A stretch of DNA of 64,000 nt from assembly GCF_019801145.1 (NCBI RefSeq), contig NZ_JAHVJQ010000005.1:1-64000 (forward strand), in the 5' to 3' direction. A program made the position numbers and the translations under genes. The stretch comes from Leisingera aquaemixtae (GTDB taxonomy: Bacteria > Pseudomonadota > Alphaproteobacteria > Rhodobacterales > Rhodobacteraceae). Shown in pieces: positions 52,453-61,649 of the stretch. A model generated the notes under the pieces. It was not told where the DNA came from and made no database searches. It saw only the letters and a program-made list of their open reading frames with translations. How positions within the stretch are numbered: the first letter of the stretch is position 1; every line of letters begins with the position of its first letter.

Positions 52453-53154
52453 TTACCGCCGCGGGTTCAGCGACCCCGGCAGATCATCGCGCGCCTTCGG
52501 CGGCTTGATCTGCTCCGCCAGCCAGTTCGGCCCGGCCAGCAGGGGTTTCAGCAGCGGGTTCTTCTGCAGCCCGGCTTTGAGCTTCTCGAAATCCATCACA
52601 TTGTCGATGCGCCGGTCGAGGAAATCCCAGGTCGCCTGGTGGTCCAGGCTGTCATCGCCCAGCCAGTAGAGCACGGTGGCGGAATAGACACCGGCCAGCG
52701 AGGCGCGCTTGGTGTACCAGTTCAGATCATCCGAGCCGTCCCCCAGCGCCTCCCAGATCAGATCGCAGGTGTTCCAGATCGCCTTGACGCCGTCGCCTGC
52801 GTATTGCGGCAGGGTCAAAAGCGTGGTGCCGCGGCGCACCGCTTCCTTGTCATCGACCGCCTCCAGCCGGAAGCGCACCGCTGCCGCCACCTTGTCGCGG
52901 AACCTGAGCCCCGACAGGTCCTCGCTCTCCAGCCGCTCCAGCATCCGCGAATCGCCGCGCGCGTGATAGGCCAGCGCCAGATCGACGCCGCCGCGCGGGC
53001 ACACCGCATGGGCCAGCACCTCCGGCACGCCGACATCGTGGCAGGCGGCGCGGAAGGTCACCTCTGACCAGCCGTCAAACGGCACATGCATCAATGCCGC
53101 ATCCAGCAGCTTTTCCTTGATGTCATCCTGTGCGTGATCGTGGTCTTCACTCAT
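52453..53154 (-). CDS. COQ9-family ubiquinone synthesis protein
   Basis: This 233-residue protein is TetR-like in fold but lipid-binding: KEKLLDAALMHVPFDGWSEV at the N-terminus and the COQ9 segment GTTLLTLPQYAGDGVKAIWN then WYTKRASLAGVYSATVLYWL. COQ9 aids ubiquinone hydroxylation by presenting the precursor. It is divergent from rpsU, an order often seen in Rhodobacteraceae. Confidence 0.93.
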   Translation of the reverse strand: MSEDHDHAQDDIKEKLLDAALMHVPFDGWSEVTFRAACHDVGVPEVLAHAVCPRGGVDLALAYHARGDSRMLERLESEDLSGLRFRDKVAAAVRFRLEAVDDKEAVRRGTTLLTLPQYAGDGVKAIWNTCDLIWEALGDGSDDLNWYTKRASLAGVYSATVLYWLGDDSLDHQATWDFLDRRIDNVMDFEKLKAGLQKNPLLKPLLAGPNWLAEQIKPPKARDDLPGSLNPRR

Positions 53155-53189
53155 CTCAGCCTCCCGCTGGCAGCGTCCTGACACTCTAC

Positions 53190-53218
53190 TAGACAAAATA
53201 TACGCGCTTTGCTATACG
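53190..53218 (+). promoter_or_regulatory. rpsU promoter
   Basis: TAGACA (53190-53195) and TATACG (53213-53218) are separated by 17 bases, about 55 bp before the rpsU ATG. Confidence 0.6.
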
Positions 53219-53273
53219 GCCACTTCCTGCAATTTCCTTGCAACTCAAAACTTAGAAAGGTGGTGAATACCAC

Positions 53274-53480
53274 ATGCAGGTTAGTGTTCGCGACAACAAC
53301 GTCGATCAGGCGCTCCGTGCCCTGAAGAAAAAGCTGCAGCGTGAAGGCGTCTTCCGCGAAATGAAGCTCAAGCAACATTTCGAAAAGCCGTCCGAGAAAA
53401 AAGCGCGCGAGAAAGCTGAAGCGATCCGCCGTGCCCGTAAACTGGCACGCAAGAAAGCCCAGCGCGAAGGTCTGCTGTAA
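53274..53480 (+). CDS. rpsU: 30S ribosomal protein S21
   Basis: This 68-residue basic protein is bS21: [20 protein letters not shown], then [19 protein letters not shown] and a Lys/Arg tail. It binds the small subunit near the anti-Shine-Dalgarno region. The gene has a consensus-like promoter. A GC hairpin (ACCCCCG with CGGGGGT) at about 53550-53576 followed by TTTGT ends it. Confidence 0.97.
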   Translation: MQVSVRDNNVDQALRALKKKLQREGVFREMKLKQHFEKPSEKKAREKAEAIRRARKLARKKAQREGLL

Positions 53481-54192
53481 GCACACCTGGCTCTCCAGCT
53501 TTGGACAGCACTAAGGCAGGTCTTCCCGATCCGCCGGAACATACGTTCAGACGACCCCCGCGGCCCCGCCCGGGGGTTTGTCATTTTCGGCACCCCGTTC
53601 GGCTGGCTTCGAACCCTGCCCTGGCCTGGCGGGTTGCACCCAAAGGCGCACAGGCAACGATAGCGAATTAATTCGAATTACATCTTTAGGGTGTATTTCA
53701 TGCCGCCCCTCTGCTATAAAGTGAGCACGGCTGGGCAGGCCGGTTGCGTTTCCCTAACCCTTGCCCCGCCGGCCGGGCTTGGAACACCCGGTTTCCTGAA
53801 ACCCTGGGCAGGCGGCGCTTCCCCCCGATTACCGGCGCTGGTCTTGGTCCCTGCAAACAAGGCTCGCCTCCCGGGTTTCCCTTTCTTCCGGACGCCGCCA
53901 CCCCCCGGCGGCGTCCGGGCGCTTTTCCCAACTGCCGGCCCCGCCAGCCTGCCGCCCGCGCCGCTGCCGAATCTCTCACCATTCGGCTGCCGATCCTTGC
54001 GGCGGGCCTCCGCCCGGCCCGCCATGACCCCGGCCCCAGGCCGCCAGACAGCTGCAACGCGCAGGAATCCGCGTACCCATCCCTGCACTTCGGGCAGAGC
54101 TTTGCCGTAAATCCGCCTTTTCCCGGCCCTGCGCTTCCGGCCCCGCCAGTTTCCGGTAACCGGACTGCGCAACACTCACGGAGCAGTAAACG
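53481..54192. other. 712-bp gene-free stretch with a strong hairpin
   Basis: No convincing gene is seen; the open frames here are Pro/Arg-rich chance frames. An AT-rich patch with palindrome CGAATTAATTCG (about 53665) precedes a possible promoter. A perfect 12-bp stem, CCGGACGCCGCC (53888-53899) with GGCGGCGTCCGG (53907-53918), is followed by CGCTTTT and could end a small RNA that starts near 53690. The stretch leads into the RTX-CAP gene. Confidence 0.45.
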
Positions 54193-55224
54193 ATGTCACA
54201 GGCAAGCGATCTCGAGCGGCAAATGCTCGAGCTGATCAACGCAGAGCGCACCTCGCGCGGGCTGAACCCGGTTCAGCTGGAGCTGCGGCTGAACGATTCC
54301 TCCGAAGATCACAGCGAATGGATGCTGCAGCAGGATGTGTTTTCCCACACCGGCGCAGGCGGCTCCAGCGCAGGCGACCGCATGGAAGACGCAGGCTTTG
54401 TCTTTTCCGGCAGCTGGACCTGGGCCGAAAACATTGCCTGGCAAAGCGAGCGCGGCGCGCCCGGCCTGGCCGATGATGTCATCGACCTGCACAATTCGCT
54501 GATGAACAGCCCCGGCCACCGCGCCAACATCCTGAACGCCAATGTCGAGGTGATCGGCATCGGCATCGAACAGGGCAACTTCAACGGCTGGGACGCGGTG
54601 ATGGTGACCCAGAACTTCGCCAGGACCAGCGCCCCCTTGCAGCTCGACACCGGCGGTTCGGGCGGCGGCTCAGGCAGCGGCGCCACCGCCGGCGATGACA
54701 GCCTGACCCTCAGCAGCGCAGGCAGCCTGGACGGTCTGGCCGGCAACGACACCCTGACCGGCAGCAGCGGCGGCGACAGCCTCAGCGGCAATGACGGCCG
54801 CGACAAACTGCTGGGCAAGGCCGGCAGTGACGGGCTGAACGGCGGTTCGGGCAACGACATCCTGCGCGGCAACGGCGGCGCGGACGACCTGAACGGCGGC
54901 AGCGGCAATGACAAGCTGTTTGGCGGCTATGGTAAAGACACTTTGGACGGCGGCAGCGGCAACGACAGGCTGACCGGCAAGAACGGCGGTGATATCTTCG
55001 TCTTCAGCAGCGGCAGCGATACCGTCACCGACTTCAACCCGAATGCCAGCGGCGAGTTCATCGATCTGGGCGCGGCCACAGGCATCAGCAGCTACAGCGA
55101 CCTGATGAGCAACCATACCCGCCAGACCGTTGACGGGGTGCTGATCACCGACGGCGACGGCGACAGCATGCTGCTGGCAGGCATCACCGAGCAGCAGCTT
55201 CAGTCAGGCGATTTCCTGTTCTGA
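54193..55224 (+). CDS. Secreted CAP-domain protein with RTX repeats
   Basis: This 343-residue protein has a CAP/SCP-PR1 domain (about 5-150: LERQMLELINAERTSRGLNP; SEWMLQQDVFSHTG with its metal-site His; AENIAW; LMNSPGHRANILN) and, after a Gly/Ser linker, 6-7 RTX nonapeptide repeats of GGxGxDxLx type (about 175-275). There is no N-terminal signal peptide; the repeats and the C-terminal end (DGVLITDGDGDSMLLAGI) mark it for type I secretion with calcium folding outside the cell. No secretion genes are near. Confidence 0.93.
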   Translation: MSQASDLERQMLELINAERTSRGLNPVQLELRLNDSSEDHSEWMLQQDVFSHTGAGGSSAGDRMEDAGFVFSGSWTWAENIAWQSERGAPGLADDVIDLHNSLMNSPGHRANILNANVEVIGIGIEQGNFNGWDAVMVTQNFARTSAPLQLDTGGSGGGSGSGATAGDDSLTLSSAGSLDGLAGNDTLTGSSGGDSLSGNDGRDKLLGKAGSDGLNGGSGNDILRGNGGADDLNGGSGNDKLFGGYGKDTLDGGSGNDRLTGKNGGDIFVFSSGSDTVTDFNPNASGEFIDLGAATGISSYSDLMSNHTRQTVDGVLITDGDGDSMLLAGITEQQLQSGDFLF

Positions 55225-55245
55225 CATCCCCACCGGGCAAACAGC

Positions 55246-55274
55246 AAAGGGGGCGCGCCGCGGCGCGCCCCTTT
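55246..55274. terminator. Terminator
   Basis: AAAGGGGGCGCGCCG pairs with CGGCGCGCCCCTTT with one unpaired G; it separates the convergent RTX-CAP and ppk2 genes. Confidence 0.85.
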
Positions 55275-55292
55275 CAGCTTTTGCATCAGCCC

Positions 55293-56210
55293 TCAGTAAA
55301 TCTTCGGCACATACAGCTCATCCGGCAGAACCTGGCGTTCATAGTCCGGATTGTACTTGCGGTCCGGCAAATCCACCTTCTCGCCTGGCACCTCTTCATA
55401 GGGGATCTTGGTCAGCAGGTGCTCGATGCAGTTCAGCCGCTCGCGCTTCTTGTCGTTGCCCTCGACGATGTACCACGGCGCCTCGGGGATGTTGGTGCGC
55501 TTGAACATCTCCTCCTTGGCCTTGGTGTACTGTTCCCAGCGGATCCGGCTTTCCAGGTCCATCGGCGACAGCTTCCACTGCTTCATCGGGTCGTGGATGC
55601 GCATCATGAACCGCAACTGCTGTTCCTCGTCGGTGATCGAGAACCAGTATTTCAGCAGGATGATGCCCGACCGCACCAGCATCCGCTCGAATTCCGGAAC
55701 GTCCTGAAAGAACTGTTCCACCTGGTCGTCGCTGGCAAAACCCATCACCCGCTCGACGCCGGCGCGGTTGTACCAGGAACGGTCGAACAGCACGATCTCG
55801 CCGCCTGCCGGCAGATGCGGCACATAGCGCTGGAAGAACCACTGGCTCTGCTCGCGGCGGTTCGGCGCCGGCAGCGCCACCACCCGCGCCACCCGCGGGT
55901 CCAGCCGCTGGGTGATCCGCTTGATCACCCCGCCCTTGCCCGCCGCATCGCGGCCCTCGAACAGGATACAGACCTTGGCGCCGGTGTGCTGCACCCAGTC
56001 CTGCACCTTGATCAGCTCCGCCTGCAGCCGCAAAAGGTTGCGGAAATAGACCTGCCGGTCGAGCATCTCCGGGTGCTGCTCGCGGTAGATCTTGCGGATC
56101 TCCTGGCTCAGCATCGGCTCGGAAAACTCGATCTCGATGTCTTCGTCCAGCGTGTCCTGCAGTTCCGCTTCCAGCCAGTCCAGAGAGGCGGTCTCATATT
56201 CGCGGGTCAC
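55293..56210 (-). CDS. ppk2: Polyphosphate kinase 2
   Basis: This 305-residue class I PPK2 has Walker A FEGRDAAGKGGVIKRIT, the Walker B and lid region LFDRSWYNRAGVERVMGFA, and FEGRDAAGKG-associated arginines. It moves phosphate between polyphosphate and nucleoside diphosphates, usually making GTP or ATP. The N-terminal 75 residues match other alphaproteobacterial forms. It stands alone. Confidence 0.95.
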   Translation of the reverse strand: MTREYETASLDWLEAELQDTLDEDIEIEFSEPMLSQEIRKIYREQHPEMLDRQVYFRNLLRLQAELIKVQDWVQHTGAKVCILFEGRDAAGKGGVIKRITQRLDPRVARVVALPAPNRREQSQWFFQRYVPHLPAGGEIVLFDRSWYNRAGVERVMGFASDDQVEQFFQDVPEFERMLVRSGIILLKYWFSITDEEQQLRFMMRIHDPMKQWKLSPMDLESRIRWEQYTKAKEEMFKRTNIPEAPWYIVEGNDKKRERLNCIEHLLTKIPYEEVPGEKVDLPDRKYNPDYERQVLPDELYVPKIY

Positions 56211-56432
56211 AGACGGGTTCCTTCCTTGTCAGGTGGTGCAAACGCCGCCTTCTAGCAGCGTCATATGACGGAGTGATGTCACGCGGGGGGCCGGGCGGCT
56301 GGCGGTTGCATCCGCACCGCCGGCCCGTGATGACCTCGCGGCAGCATCCTTCTCCAAGGCAAGCGGAATTCCCGGCCGGGTTCAAGCGCAAAAGCCGCGG
56401 GCCGCCTGCACAACCCGCTGGAAACCAGGCGG

Positions 56433-57293
56433 ATGAGCGGATTATGTGCAGCCATGAGCTTTGTTCTGACCTCCCTGCCCCAGACCTGGCCCTGGCTGAT
56501 CCTGATGGCGGCGCTTACTGCGGGCTGGGCCGGGCGGCGCGGGCTGGCCTTTGCCCTGCTTGCGGTCTTTGCCGGGGCCGCGGTTGCGCTCGGGCATCTG
56601 ACGCCGCTGGCGCTGATGGCCCTGGCCACGGGCCTGCTGTTTGCCGCCTTCCTCCCCCGCACCCGCGGGCCCGCCGGGCTGATCGGCCACGCCGTGCTGG
56701 TGCTGTGGTCGCTGGCGCTTGGCGCGCATCTGCTGCCGGGGGTGCAGAACCTGTCTGTCCTCGACCAGGTCCGGGCCACTCCCGCCAGCGCCCCCTACTC
56801 GCTGCATCTGAACCTGGATAAGCCGCTAGTGTTTTTCGCACTGCTGCTGGCCTGGCCCGCCCTGCTGCAGCGCAATGATCCGACGGGGCGCCCCGTCTTG
56901 GCCGCTGGCCTGCTGCTGCTCGCCGCGTTGCTGCCGCTGGCCCTGCTGACGGGCGCGCTGCGACTGGACCCCGGCCTGCCCGAGTGGACCCTCCTGTGGA
57001 TGGCCTCAAACCTGCTGCTCACCTGCCTGGCAGAGGAAGCCTTCTTCCGCGGCTACCTGCAGCAGGGCCTTTGCCGCCGCTTCGGGCCTGCCGCGGGCAT
57101 CGCCGCCGCCAGCCTGCTGTTCGGCCTCGCCCATCTTGGCGCGGGGCCTGCGGTGGCCGCATTCGCAACGTTACTGGGGCTCGCCTGCGGGCTGGGCTAC
57201 TGGGGCGCGGGCCGGTTCTGGGTGCCGGTGATGATGCATTTCGCGTTCAACCTCACCCACCTCCTGCTGTTCACCTACCCCGGCCCGGCCTGA
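56433..57293 (+). CDS. CPBP-family intramembrane metalloprotease
   Basis: This 286-residue membrane protein has about eight helices. The CPBP/Abi motifs are CLAEEAFFRGYLQQGL (EExxxR), FGLAHLG (HxxxG-like) and the last MHFAFNLTHL. Members cleave prenylated or other membrane substrates. Start is uncertain; ATG 56454 (MSFVLTSL) would remove 7 residues. Upstream 222 bp hold nothing notable. Confidence 0.9.
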   Translation: MSGLCAAMSFVLTSLPQTWPWLILMAALTAGWAGRRGLAFALLAVFAGAAVALGHLTPLALMALATGLLFAAFLPRTRGPAGLIGHAVLVLWSLALGAHLLPGVQNLSVLDQVRATPASAPYSLHLNLDKPLVFFALLLAWPALLQRNDPTGRPVLAAGLLLLAALLPLALLTGALRLDPGLPEWTLLWMASNLLLTCLAEEAFFRGYLQQGLCRRFGPAAGIAAASLLFGLAHLGAGPAVAAFATLLGLACGLGYWGAGRFWVPVMMHFAFNLTHLLLFTYPGPA

Positions 57294-57362
57294 CACCCGG
57301 CACCGCCTGGTGCACGGGTGGTGCACAGGGGGTGCACGCGTGCCACCACCCGAAATCCCGCC

Positions 57363-57821
57363 TCAGACCGGCAGCGCCGTGGTCTTGAACACCGTCCGCA
57401 GGGCAAAGCTCGACTGCATCTGCGCCACCCCCGGCAGCCGCGCCAGATGCTGGCGGTGGATGCGGGCGAAATCCTCGGTGTTCTCCGCCACCACCTTGAG
57501 GATATAGTCCGCGGTTCCCGCCATCAGGTGGCACTCCAGCACGTCCGGGATCCGCGCCACCGCCTTCTCGAAGGCGTCCAGCACCTCATCCGCCTGGCCC
57601 TGCAGGGTGATCTCGACAAACACCGTCGACGGCACGTTCATCTTGCGCGCATCCAGAAGCGCAACATAGTCGCGGATATAGCCCTCCGCCTCCAGCCGCT
57701 GCACCCTGCGGTGGCAGGCCGAGGCCGACAGGTTCACCCGCTCCGACAGGTCCGCGTTGGAGATGCGCCCCTGCTTTTGAAGCACCGAGAGAATGCGACG
57801 ATCTGTTTCGTCCAGCGACAT
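57363..57821 (-). CDS. Lrp/AsnC-family regulator, likely controls ald
   Basis: This 152-residue protein has an N-terminal HTH (LDETDRRILSVLQKQGRISN, SACHRRVQRLEAEGYI) and a C-terminal RAM ligand domain (VFVEITLQGQADEVLDAFEK; ECHLMAGTADYILKV). It is divergent from alanine dehydrogenase, the usual layout of AldR/Lrp regulators that sense alanine. I favour ATG 57821, with AAGGA upstream; ATG 57851 and 57878 are alternatives in the same frame. Confidence 0.92.
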   Translation of the reverse strand: MSLDETDRRILSVLQKQGRISNADLSERVNLSASACHRRVQRLEAEGYIRDYVALLDARKMNVPSTVFVEITLQGQADEVLDAFEKAVARIPDVLECHLMAGTADYILKVVAENTEDFARIHRQHLARLPGVAQMQSSFALRTVFKTTALPV

Positions 57822-57857
57822 TTTGCGAAGATCCTTGCTGTGTTTCGCCATATTACG

Positions 57858-57870
57858 CGAAGATTCTTCG
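57858..57870. promoter_or_regulatory. Palindrome in the lrp-ald promoter
   Basis: CGAAGATTCTTCG is a perfect 6-bp dyad with a one-base centre, 37 bp before the likely Lrp start and 90 bp before ald. It is a good candidate binding site for the Lrp protein. Confidence 0.55.
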
Positions 57871-57959
57871 AAACGCATGTTTTTATTCTGCCCAAATAAG
57901 CAGCACATTTTGCGCTGCCTGCGGCAATATGACCGCAGAGAGTTTGAGGAGATACTCAC

Positions 57960-59078
57960 ATGAAAATCGGCTGCCCCACCGAAATCAAACCGCAGGAATT
58001 CCGCGTCGGCATGACCCCGGACGCGGCCCGCGAGGCCGTCCTGCGCGGCCACGAGGTCGTCATCCAGCAAGGCGCGGGCCTCGGCGCCGGCTTCACCGAC
58101 GAGGATTATGTCTCCGCCGGTGCCGCGATCCTGGACACCGCCGAGGAAATCTTTGCCACCGCCGATATGATCGTCAAGGTGAAGGAACCGCAGGCGGTTG
58201 AACGCAAGATGCTGCGCGAAGGCCAGCTGCTGTTCACCTACCTGCACCTGGCACCCGATCCGGCACAGACCCACGACCTGCTGGAAAGCGGCTGCACCGC
58301 CATCGCCTATGAAACCGTTACCGACGACCGCGGCGGCCTGCCGCTGCTGGCGCCGATGTCGGAAGTGGCCGGCCGCCTGGCACCGCAGGTTGGCTCCTAC
58401 ACCTTGCAGAAGGCCAACGGCGGCCGCGGCGTGCTGATGGGCGGCGTCCCCGGCGTGGCCCCGGCCAAGGTGGTGGTGATCGGCGGCGGTGTCGTCGGCA
58501 CCCATGCAGCCAAAATCGCAGCCGGCATGGGCGCGGATGTCACCATCCTCGACCGTTCGCTGACCCGCCTGAAATACCTGGACGACGTTTTCGGCCGCAC
58601 CTTCAAGAACCAGTACTCCACCGCCGGCGCCACCGCCGAACTGGTGCGCGACGCCGACATGGTGATCGGCGCGGTTCTGGTCCCCGGTGCGGCAGCCCCG
58701 AAACTGGTGTCCCGCGCACAGCTGTCCGAAATGAAGCCGGGCGCGGTGCTGGTGGACGTTGCGATCGACCAGGGCGGCTGCTTCGAGACCTCCAAGGCAA
58801 CCACCCACGCCGACCCGATCTATGAGGTCGACGGCATCATGCACTACTGCGTGGCCAACATGCCGGGCGCTGTGGCACGCACCTCGACCCAGGCTCTGGG
58901 CAACGCCACCCTGCCCTTCATGCTGAACCTGGCCAACAAGGGCTGGCGCCAGGCCTGCGCGGATGACCGCCACCTGCTGAACGGCCTGAACGTGCACGCC
59001 GGCAAGCTGACCTACGCCGCCGTCGGCGAGGCCCTGGGCCTCGACGTGCTGGCACCGGAGCAGGCGCTCAAGCAGTAA
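57960..59078 (+). CDS. ald: Alanine dehydrogenase
   Basis: This 372-residue enzyme deaminates L-alanine to pyruvate with NAD. It starts [20 protein letters not shown], has the substrate Lys in VKVKEPQ, the His in [10 protein letters not shown], the Rossmann motif [20 protein letters not shown] and the catalytic Asp in [10 protein letters not shown]. The length is normal. The Lrp gene next to it is its probable regulator. A terminator follows. Confidence 0.97.
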   Translation: MKIGCPTEIKPQEFRVGMTPDAAREAVLRGHEVVIQQGAGLGAGFTDEDYVSAGAAILDTAEEIFATADMIVKVKEPQAVERKMLREGQLLFTYLHLAPDPAQTHDLLESGCTAIAYETVTDDRGGLPLLAPMSEVAGRLAPQVGSYTLQKANGGRGVLMGGVPGVAPAKVVVIGGGVVGTHAAKIAAGMGADVTILDRSLTRLKYLDDVFGRTFKNQYSTAGATAELVRDADMVIGAVLVPGAAAPKLVSRAQLSEMKPGAVLVDVAIDQGGCFETSKATTHADPIYEVDGIMHYCVANMPGAVARTSTQALGNATLPFMLNLANKGWRQACADDRHLLNGLNVHAGKLTYAAVGEALGLDVLAPEQALKQ

Positions 59079-59102
59079 AACTGCTGCCTTCCGGAAACAC
59101 TG

Positions 59103-59134
59103 AAGCCCCGCCTTTCGGCGGGGCTTCTTCTTTT
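59103..59134 (+). terminator. ald terminator
   Basis: AAGCCCCGCC (59103-59112) and GGCGGGGCTT (59117-59126) pair around TTTC, followed by CTTCTTTTC. Confidence 0.92.
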
Positions 59135-59175
59135 CTGGTTCCCCTGCTGGACTTTGCGGCCTTGCTTTGCGGTCC

Positions 59176-59367
59176 TTAGGTCCGGCTGGACCCGATTTCG
59201 GCAACCAGAACCGTCCGGCGGCGCCCTTGGGCACAAACATGCGGGCTGCCTCCGTCCGGGCCGTCATCATCCTCCTCGTCATCGAGAATGGCCGCACGCA
59301 TGTCGTCAAGGTCAGCGCTGTGCATGAATCGCCTTCCCGGATGCCGCAGATCAGAATGCAAGATCAT
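59176..59367 (-). CDS. 63-residue protein coupled to DUF465 gene
   Basis: This small gene starts at ATG 59367, overlapping the stop codon of the DUF465-like gene (ATGA). The product has a His/Arg-rich start, an acidic middle (LDDEEDDDGPDGG) and a basic tail. I do not recognise it. Coupling supports translation; the sequence could still be a chance frame. Confidence 0.5.
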   Translation of the reverse strand: MILHSDLRHPGRRFMHSADLDDMRAAILDDEEDDDGPDGGSPHVCAQGRRRTVLVAEIGSSRT

Positions 59368-59618
59368 GCGGGCTCTCCTGAAACGGAGCGCTGCGGTGAC
59401 AGACGAGCCAGCCCGTGTTTCTGCAGCAACGCCATGCAGCGCGCCATCTCATCCTTGAGCTGCAGACGCCGCAGTTTCAGCCCGCGCAGGATCAGGCTGC
59501 ACGGTGCAGGCCGCTTCAGCTCCGCCGCGATTTTCGCCTTTACGTCCTGATGCTTCAATCGCAGCTGCGCCAGCCGCACTTGCAGAGAGAACGTCTTGAC
59601 CCGGGGACTGTCTTTCAT
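59364..59618 (-). CDS. DUF465/YdcH-like small helical protein
   Basis: This 84-residue helical protein has a Lys-rich helix (RLKHQDVKAKIAAELKR) and the LRRLQLKDEMARCMALLQK segment that fits the DUF465 pattern LKxxRLxLKDEIxxL. YdcH proteins are small and of unknown role. A very strong ribosome site, AAAAGGAGG, precedes ATG 59618. It is divergent from the LysR gene at 59747. Confidence 0.7.
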   Translation of the reverse strand: MKDSPRVKTFSLQVRLAQLRLKHQDVKAKIAAELKRPAPCSLILRGLKLRRLQLKDEMARCMALLQKHGLARLSPQRSVSGEPA

Positions 59619-59733
59619 GAGTTGCCTCCTTTTCTGATTCCTTGGCCTGTCTGCATCCTCGATGCATCCTTGGCCCGCTTTTCAGATAGGCAGGCATTGT
59701 CCTCCGAAGAAGCCAATCTTATTCTAAAGAAAG

Positions 59734-59748
59734 ATAGGTTTTTCCTAT
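59734..59748. promoter_or_regulatory. Palindrome over the LysR start codon
   Basis: ATAGG-TTTTT-CCTAT (59734-59748) overlaps the first two bases of the LysR ATG at 59747. Binding here would block its own expression. Confidence 0.5.
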
Positions 59749-60694
59749 GCAGCGACACAGAGAGGATCCTTTGGCCGCCGTAACCTTGCGCCAGCTCCGC
59801 TACTTCAGCGTGCTCAGCAAATCACTGCAGTACCGCAATGCTGCCCGCCAGCTTGGCATCAGCCAGCCCTCTCTCAGCCTGCAGATAAACGCGCTGGAAG
59901 AGGCCCTTGGCACCCGCCTGGCAGAAAGACGGCGCAGCGGCCTGATCCTGACACCCGAAGGCCGGGAGGTTGCAGCGCAGGCCGAAAAGATCCTGCAGGA
60001 TGTCGAAAAGCTCCAGCGGATCAGCGGCCCGTCTGAAAACAGCCTCACAGGCACCCTGCGCCTCGGCTCTTCCCCGACGATCGGCCCGTACCTGCTGCCC
60101 CGAGTCCTCAGGCAGCTGCACACGGCATATCCGGACCTGAAACTTGTCATTCGGGACGGAACGCCGCGCGACATGATCGAGGACCTGCTGGCCGGCAAAC
60201 ATGACCTTGTTCTGACCCAGCTGCCCATCGCCCGGGACGACATTTGCCACAAGTTTCTGTTCCGGGAGCCGCTGCACCTTGCAGTGCCCCGGGAACACGC
60301 TCTGGCAGGCCGGGACCATGTCAAGAAGACGGATTTGGCTGGCGAAAACCTGATTAGCCTGAATTCGTCCTACATGCTCAGCCGTCAGGTTTCCGAGCTT
60401 TGTGCTGCCTCCGGGGCCCGCCTGCGCGACGATTTCGAGGGCACCAGCCTGGATGCGCTGCGCCAGATGGTATCGCTTGGAATGGGCATGACACTGCTGC
60501 CCGCGCTCTACGCCGGCTCCGAGGTCAAACCCGGGGAGGGCGACGTCGCCATCACGCAGATGAAACCCGGGCTGTACCGGCAGGCCGGTCTGGCCTGGCG
60601 GCAGTCGAGCGGCACGCCGGCAAGCTTCCTCAAACTGGCGGAATTCATTCGCGGCGTGGTTGCAAATGAGTTTGCCGGAAAGGTTTATCTGTAG
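59747..60694 (+). CDS. LysR-family regulator, CynR/OxyR-like
   Basis: This 315-residue protein has a LysR HTH (VTLRQLRYFSVLSKSLQYRN, then LGISQPSLSLQINALEEALG) and a full effector domain (GTLRLGSSPTIGPYLLPRVL; MVSLGMGMTLLPALYAGSE). The sequence resembles OxyR and CynR in layout, but no redox Cys pair typical of OxyR is clear. Its target could be the divergent DUF465 pair or the LysE exporter downstream. Confidence 0.9.
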   Translation: MQRHREDPLAAVTLRQLRYFSVLSKSLQYRNAARQLGISQPSLSLQINALEEALGTRLAERRRSGLILTPEGREVAAQAEKILQDVEKLQRISGPSENSLTGTLRLGSSPTIGPYLLPRVLRQLHTAYPDLKLVIRDGTPRDMIEDLLAGKHDLVLTQLPIARDDICHKFLFREPLHLAVPREHALAGRDHVKKTDLAGENLISLNSSYMLSRQVSELCAASGARLRDDFEGTSLDALRQMVSLGMGMTLLPALYAGSEVKPGEGDVAITQMKPGLYRQAGLAWRQSSGTPASFLKLAEFIRGVVANEFAGKVYL

Positions 60695-60877
60695 CCGCGG
60701 CCGATGTGCCTAAGACTGGCAAAGAGACCGCCGGCCTTGCACAAGCGGATAGTAGAAAGAACAACAGAGCCCCGCCGCACCGGCGTGCGCTTAATGACTA
60801 CCTGCCTTTGCGCAAGAACCGGATCGACCCGGCCGGCAGAAAAGCCATTTCTGGAACCGCACCAAGAGGTTTTCCAG

Positions 60878-61474
60878 ATGCTCCAGACAACCGCTGCCCT
60901 GATCCTGTTCCTGTTCCCGCTCGCCTACAGCCCCGGCCCCGGCAACCTGTTCTTTGCAGCCAATGCCGCGCGCTTCGGATTCGCTGCAACAGTGCCCGCC
61001 AATGCGGGATACCACCTGGCGACCTGGATTGTGACGGCAGCAATCGGCTGTGGCTTCGTCACTGCGCTGGACCGGGCGCCGCAGCTCTTTGCTGTGCTGA
61101 AGACGGCAGGCTCCCTCTATATTCTGTGGCTGGCCTGGAAGCTGCTGCGGGCCGGGGTGCTGAAGAACGCGCAGGCGCCGCAGCCGGCCAGCTTTGCCAG
61201 CGGGGCCGCACTGCTGGTGCTGAACCCCAAGGCGTATGTGATCATCGCCCTGATGTTCTCGCAGTTTCTGGAACCGGATGCACCGGGAACCGCGGCGCCT
61301 GTGCTGTGGATCACCACCGTGTTCACCCTCAACAACCTGCTGGCCTTCACGGTCTGGGCCCTGGCGGGCGGCAGCCTTGCAAAACTGTTCCGGACCTCCG
61401 GCGGCGCCCGCAGTCTGAACGTCCTGTTCGGCGCCATTCTGGCCGGGGTTGCGGTTTGGATGCTGCTGTCCTGA
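60878..61474 (+). CDS. LysE/RhtB-family exporter
   Basis: This 198-residue protein has six membrane segments and the family mark YSPGPGNLFFAANAARFGFA at the first helix, followed by LYILWLAWKLLRAG and LNPKAYVIIALMFSQFL. LysE/RhtB proteins export amino acids. ATG 60878 has AAGAGG upstream; the earlier open frame is not conserved-looking. It follows a LysR gene in the same direction. Confidence 0.9.
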   Translation: MLQTTAALILFLFPLAYSPGPGNLFFAANAARFGFAATVPANAGYHLATWIVTAAIGCGFVTALDRAPQLFAVLKTAGSLYILWLAWKLLRAGVLKNAQAPQPASFASGAALLVLNPKAYVIIALMFSQFLEPDAPGTAAPVLWITTVFTLNNLLAFTVWALAGGSLAKLFRTSGGARSLNVLFGAILAGVAVWMLLS

Positions 61475-61649
61475 GGCCGGAAGGCGGGGCACCCTCTGTT
61501 CACCCAGCAGCAACAATCGGCAGGGTTTGTTCCCGGCCAAGCGGTTTTTGGATCGCCCCAATTTTGTTAAAAATAAGGCAATTTTTTGAAATGCGGCATG
61601 CCCGGACAGCACCGGCCGGCAGAGCAAGGCCGTTCAGCTTTTTCCGGTC

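Noticed and set aside
57822-59309. Long minus-strand frame across ald joined to the Lrp gene
   Set aside because: It mirrors the strongly coding ald gene; such long antisense frames are common in GC-rich DNA. The Lrp domain alone explains its left end.
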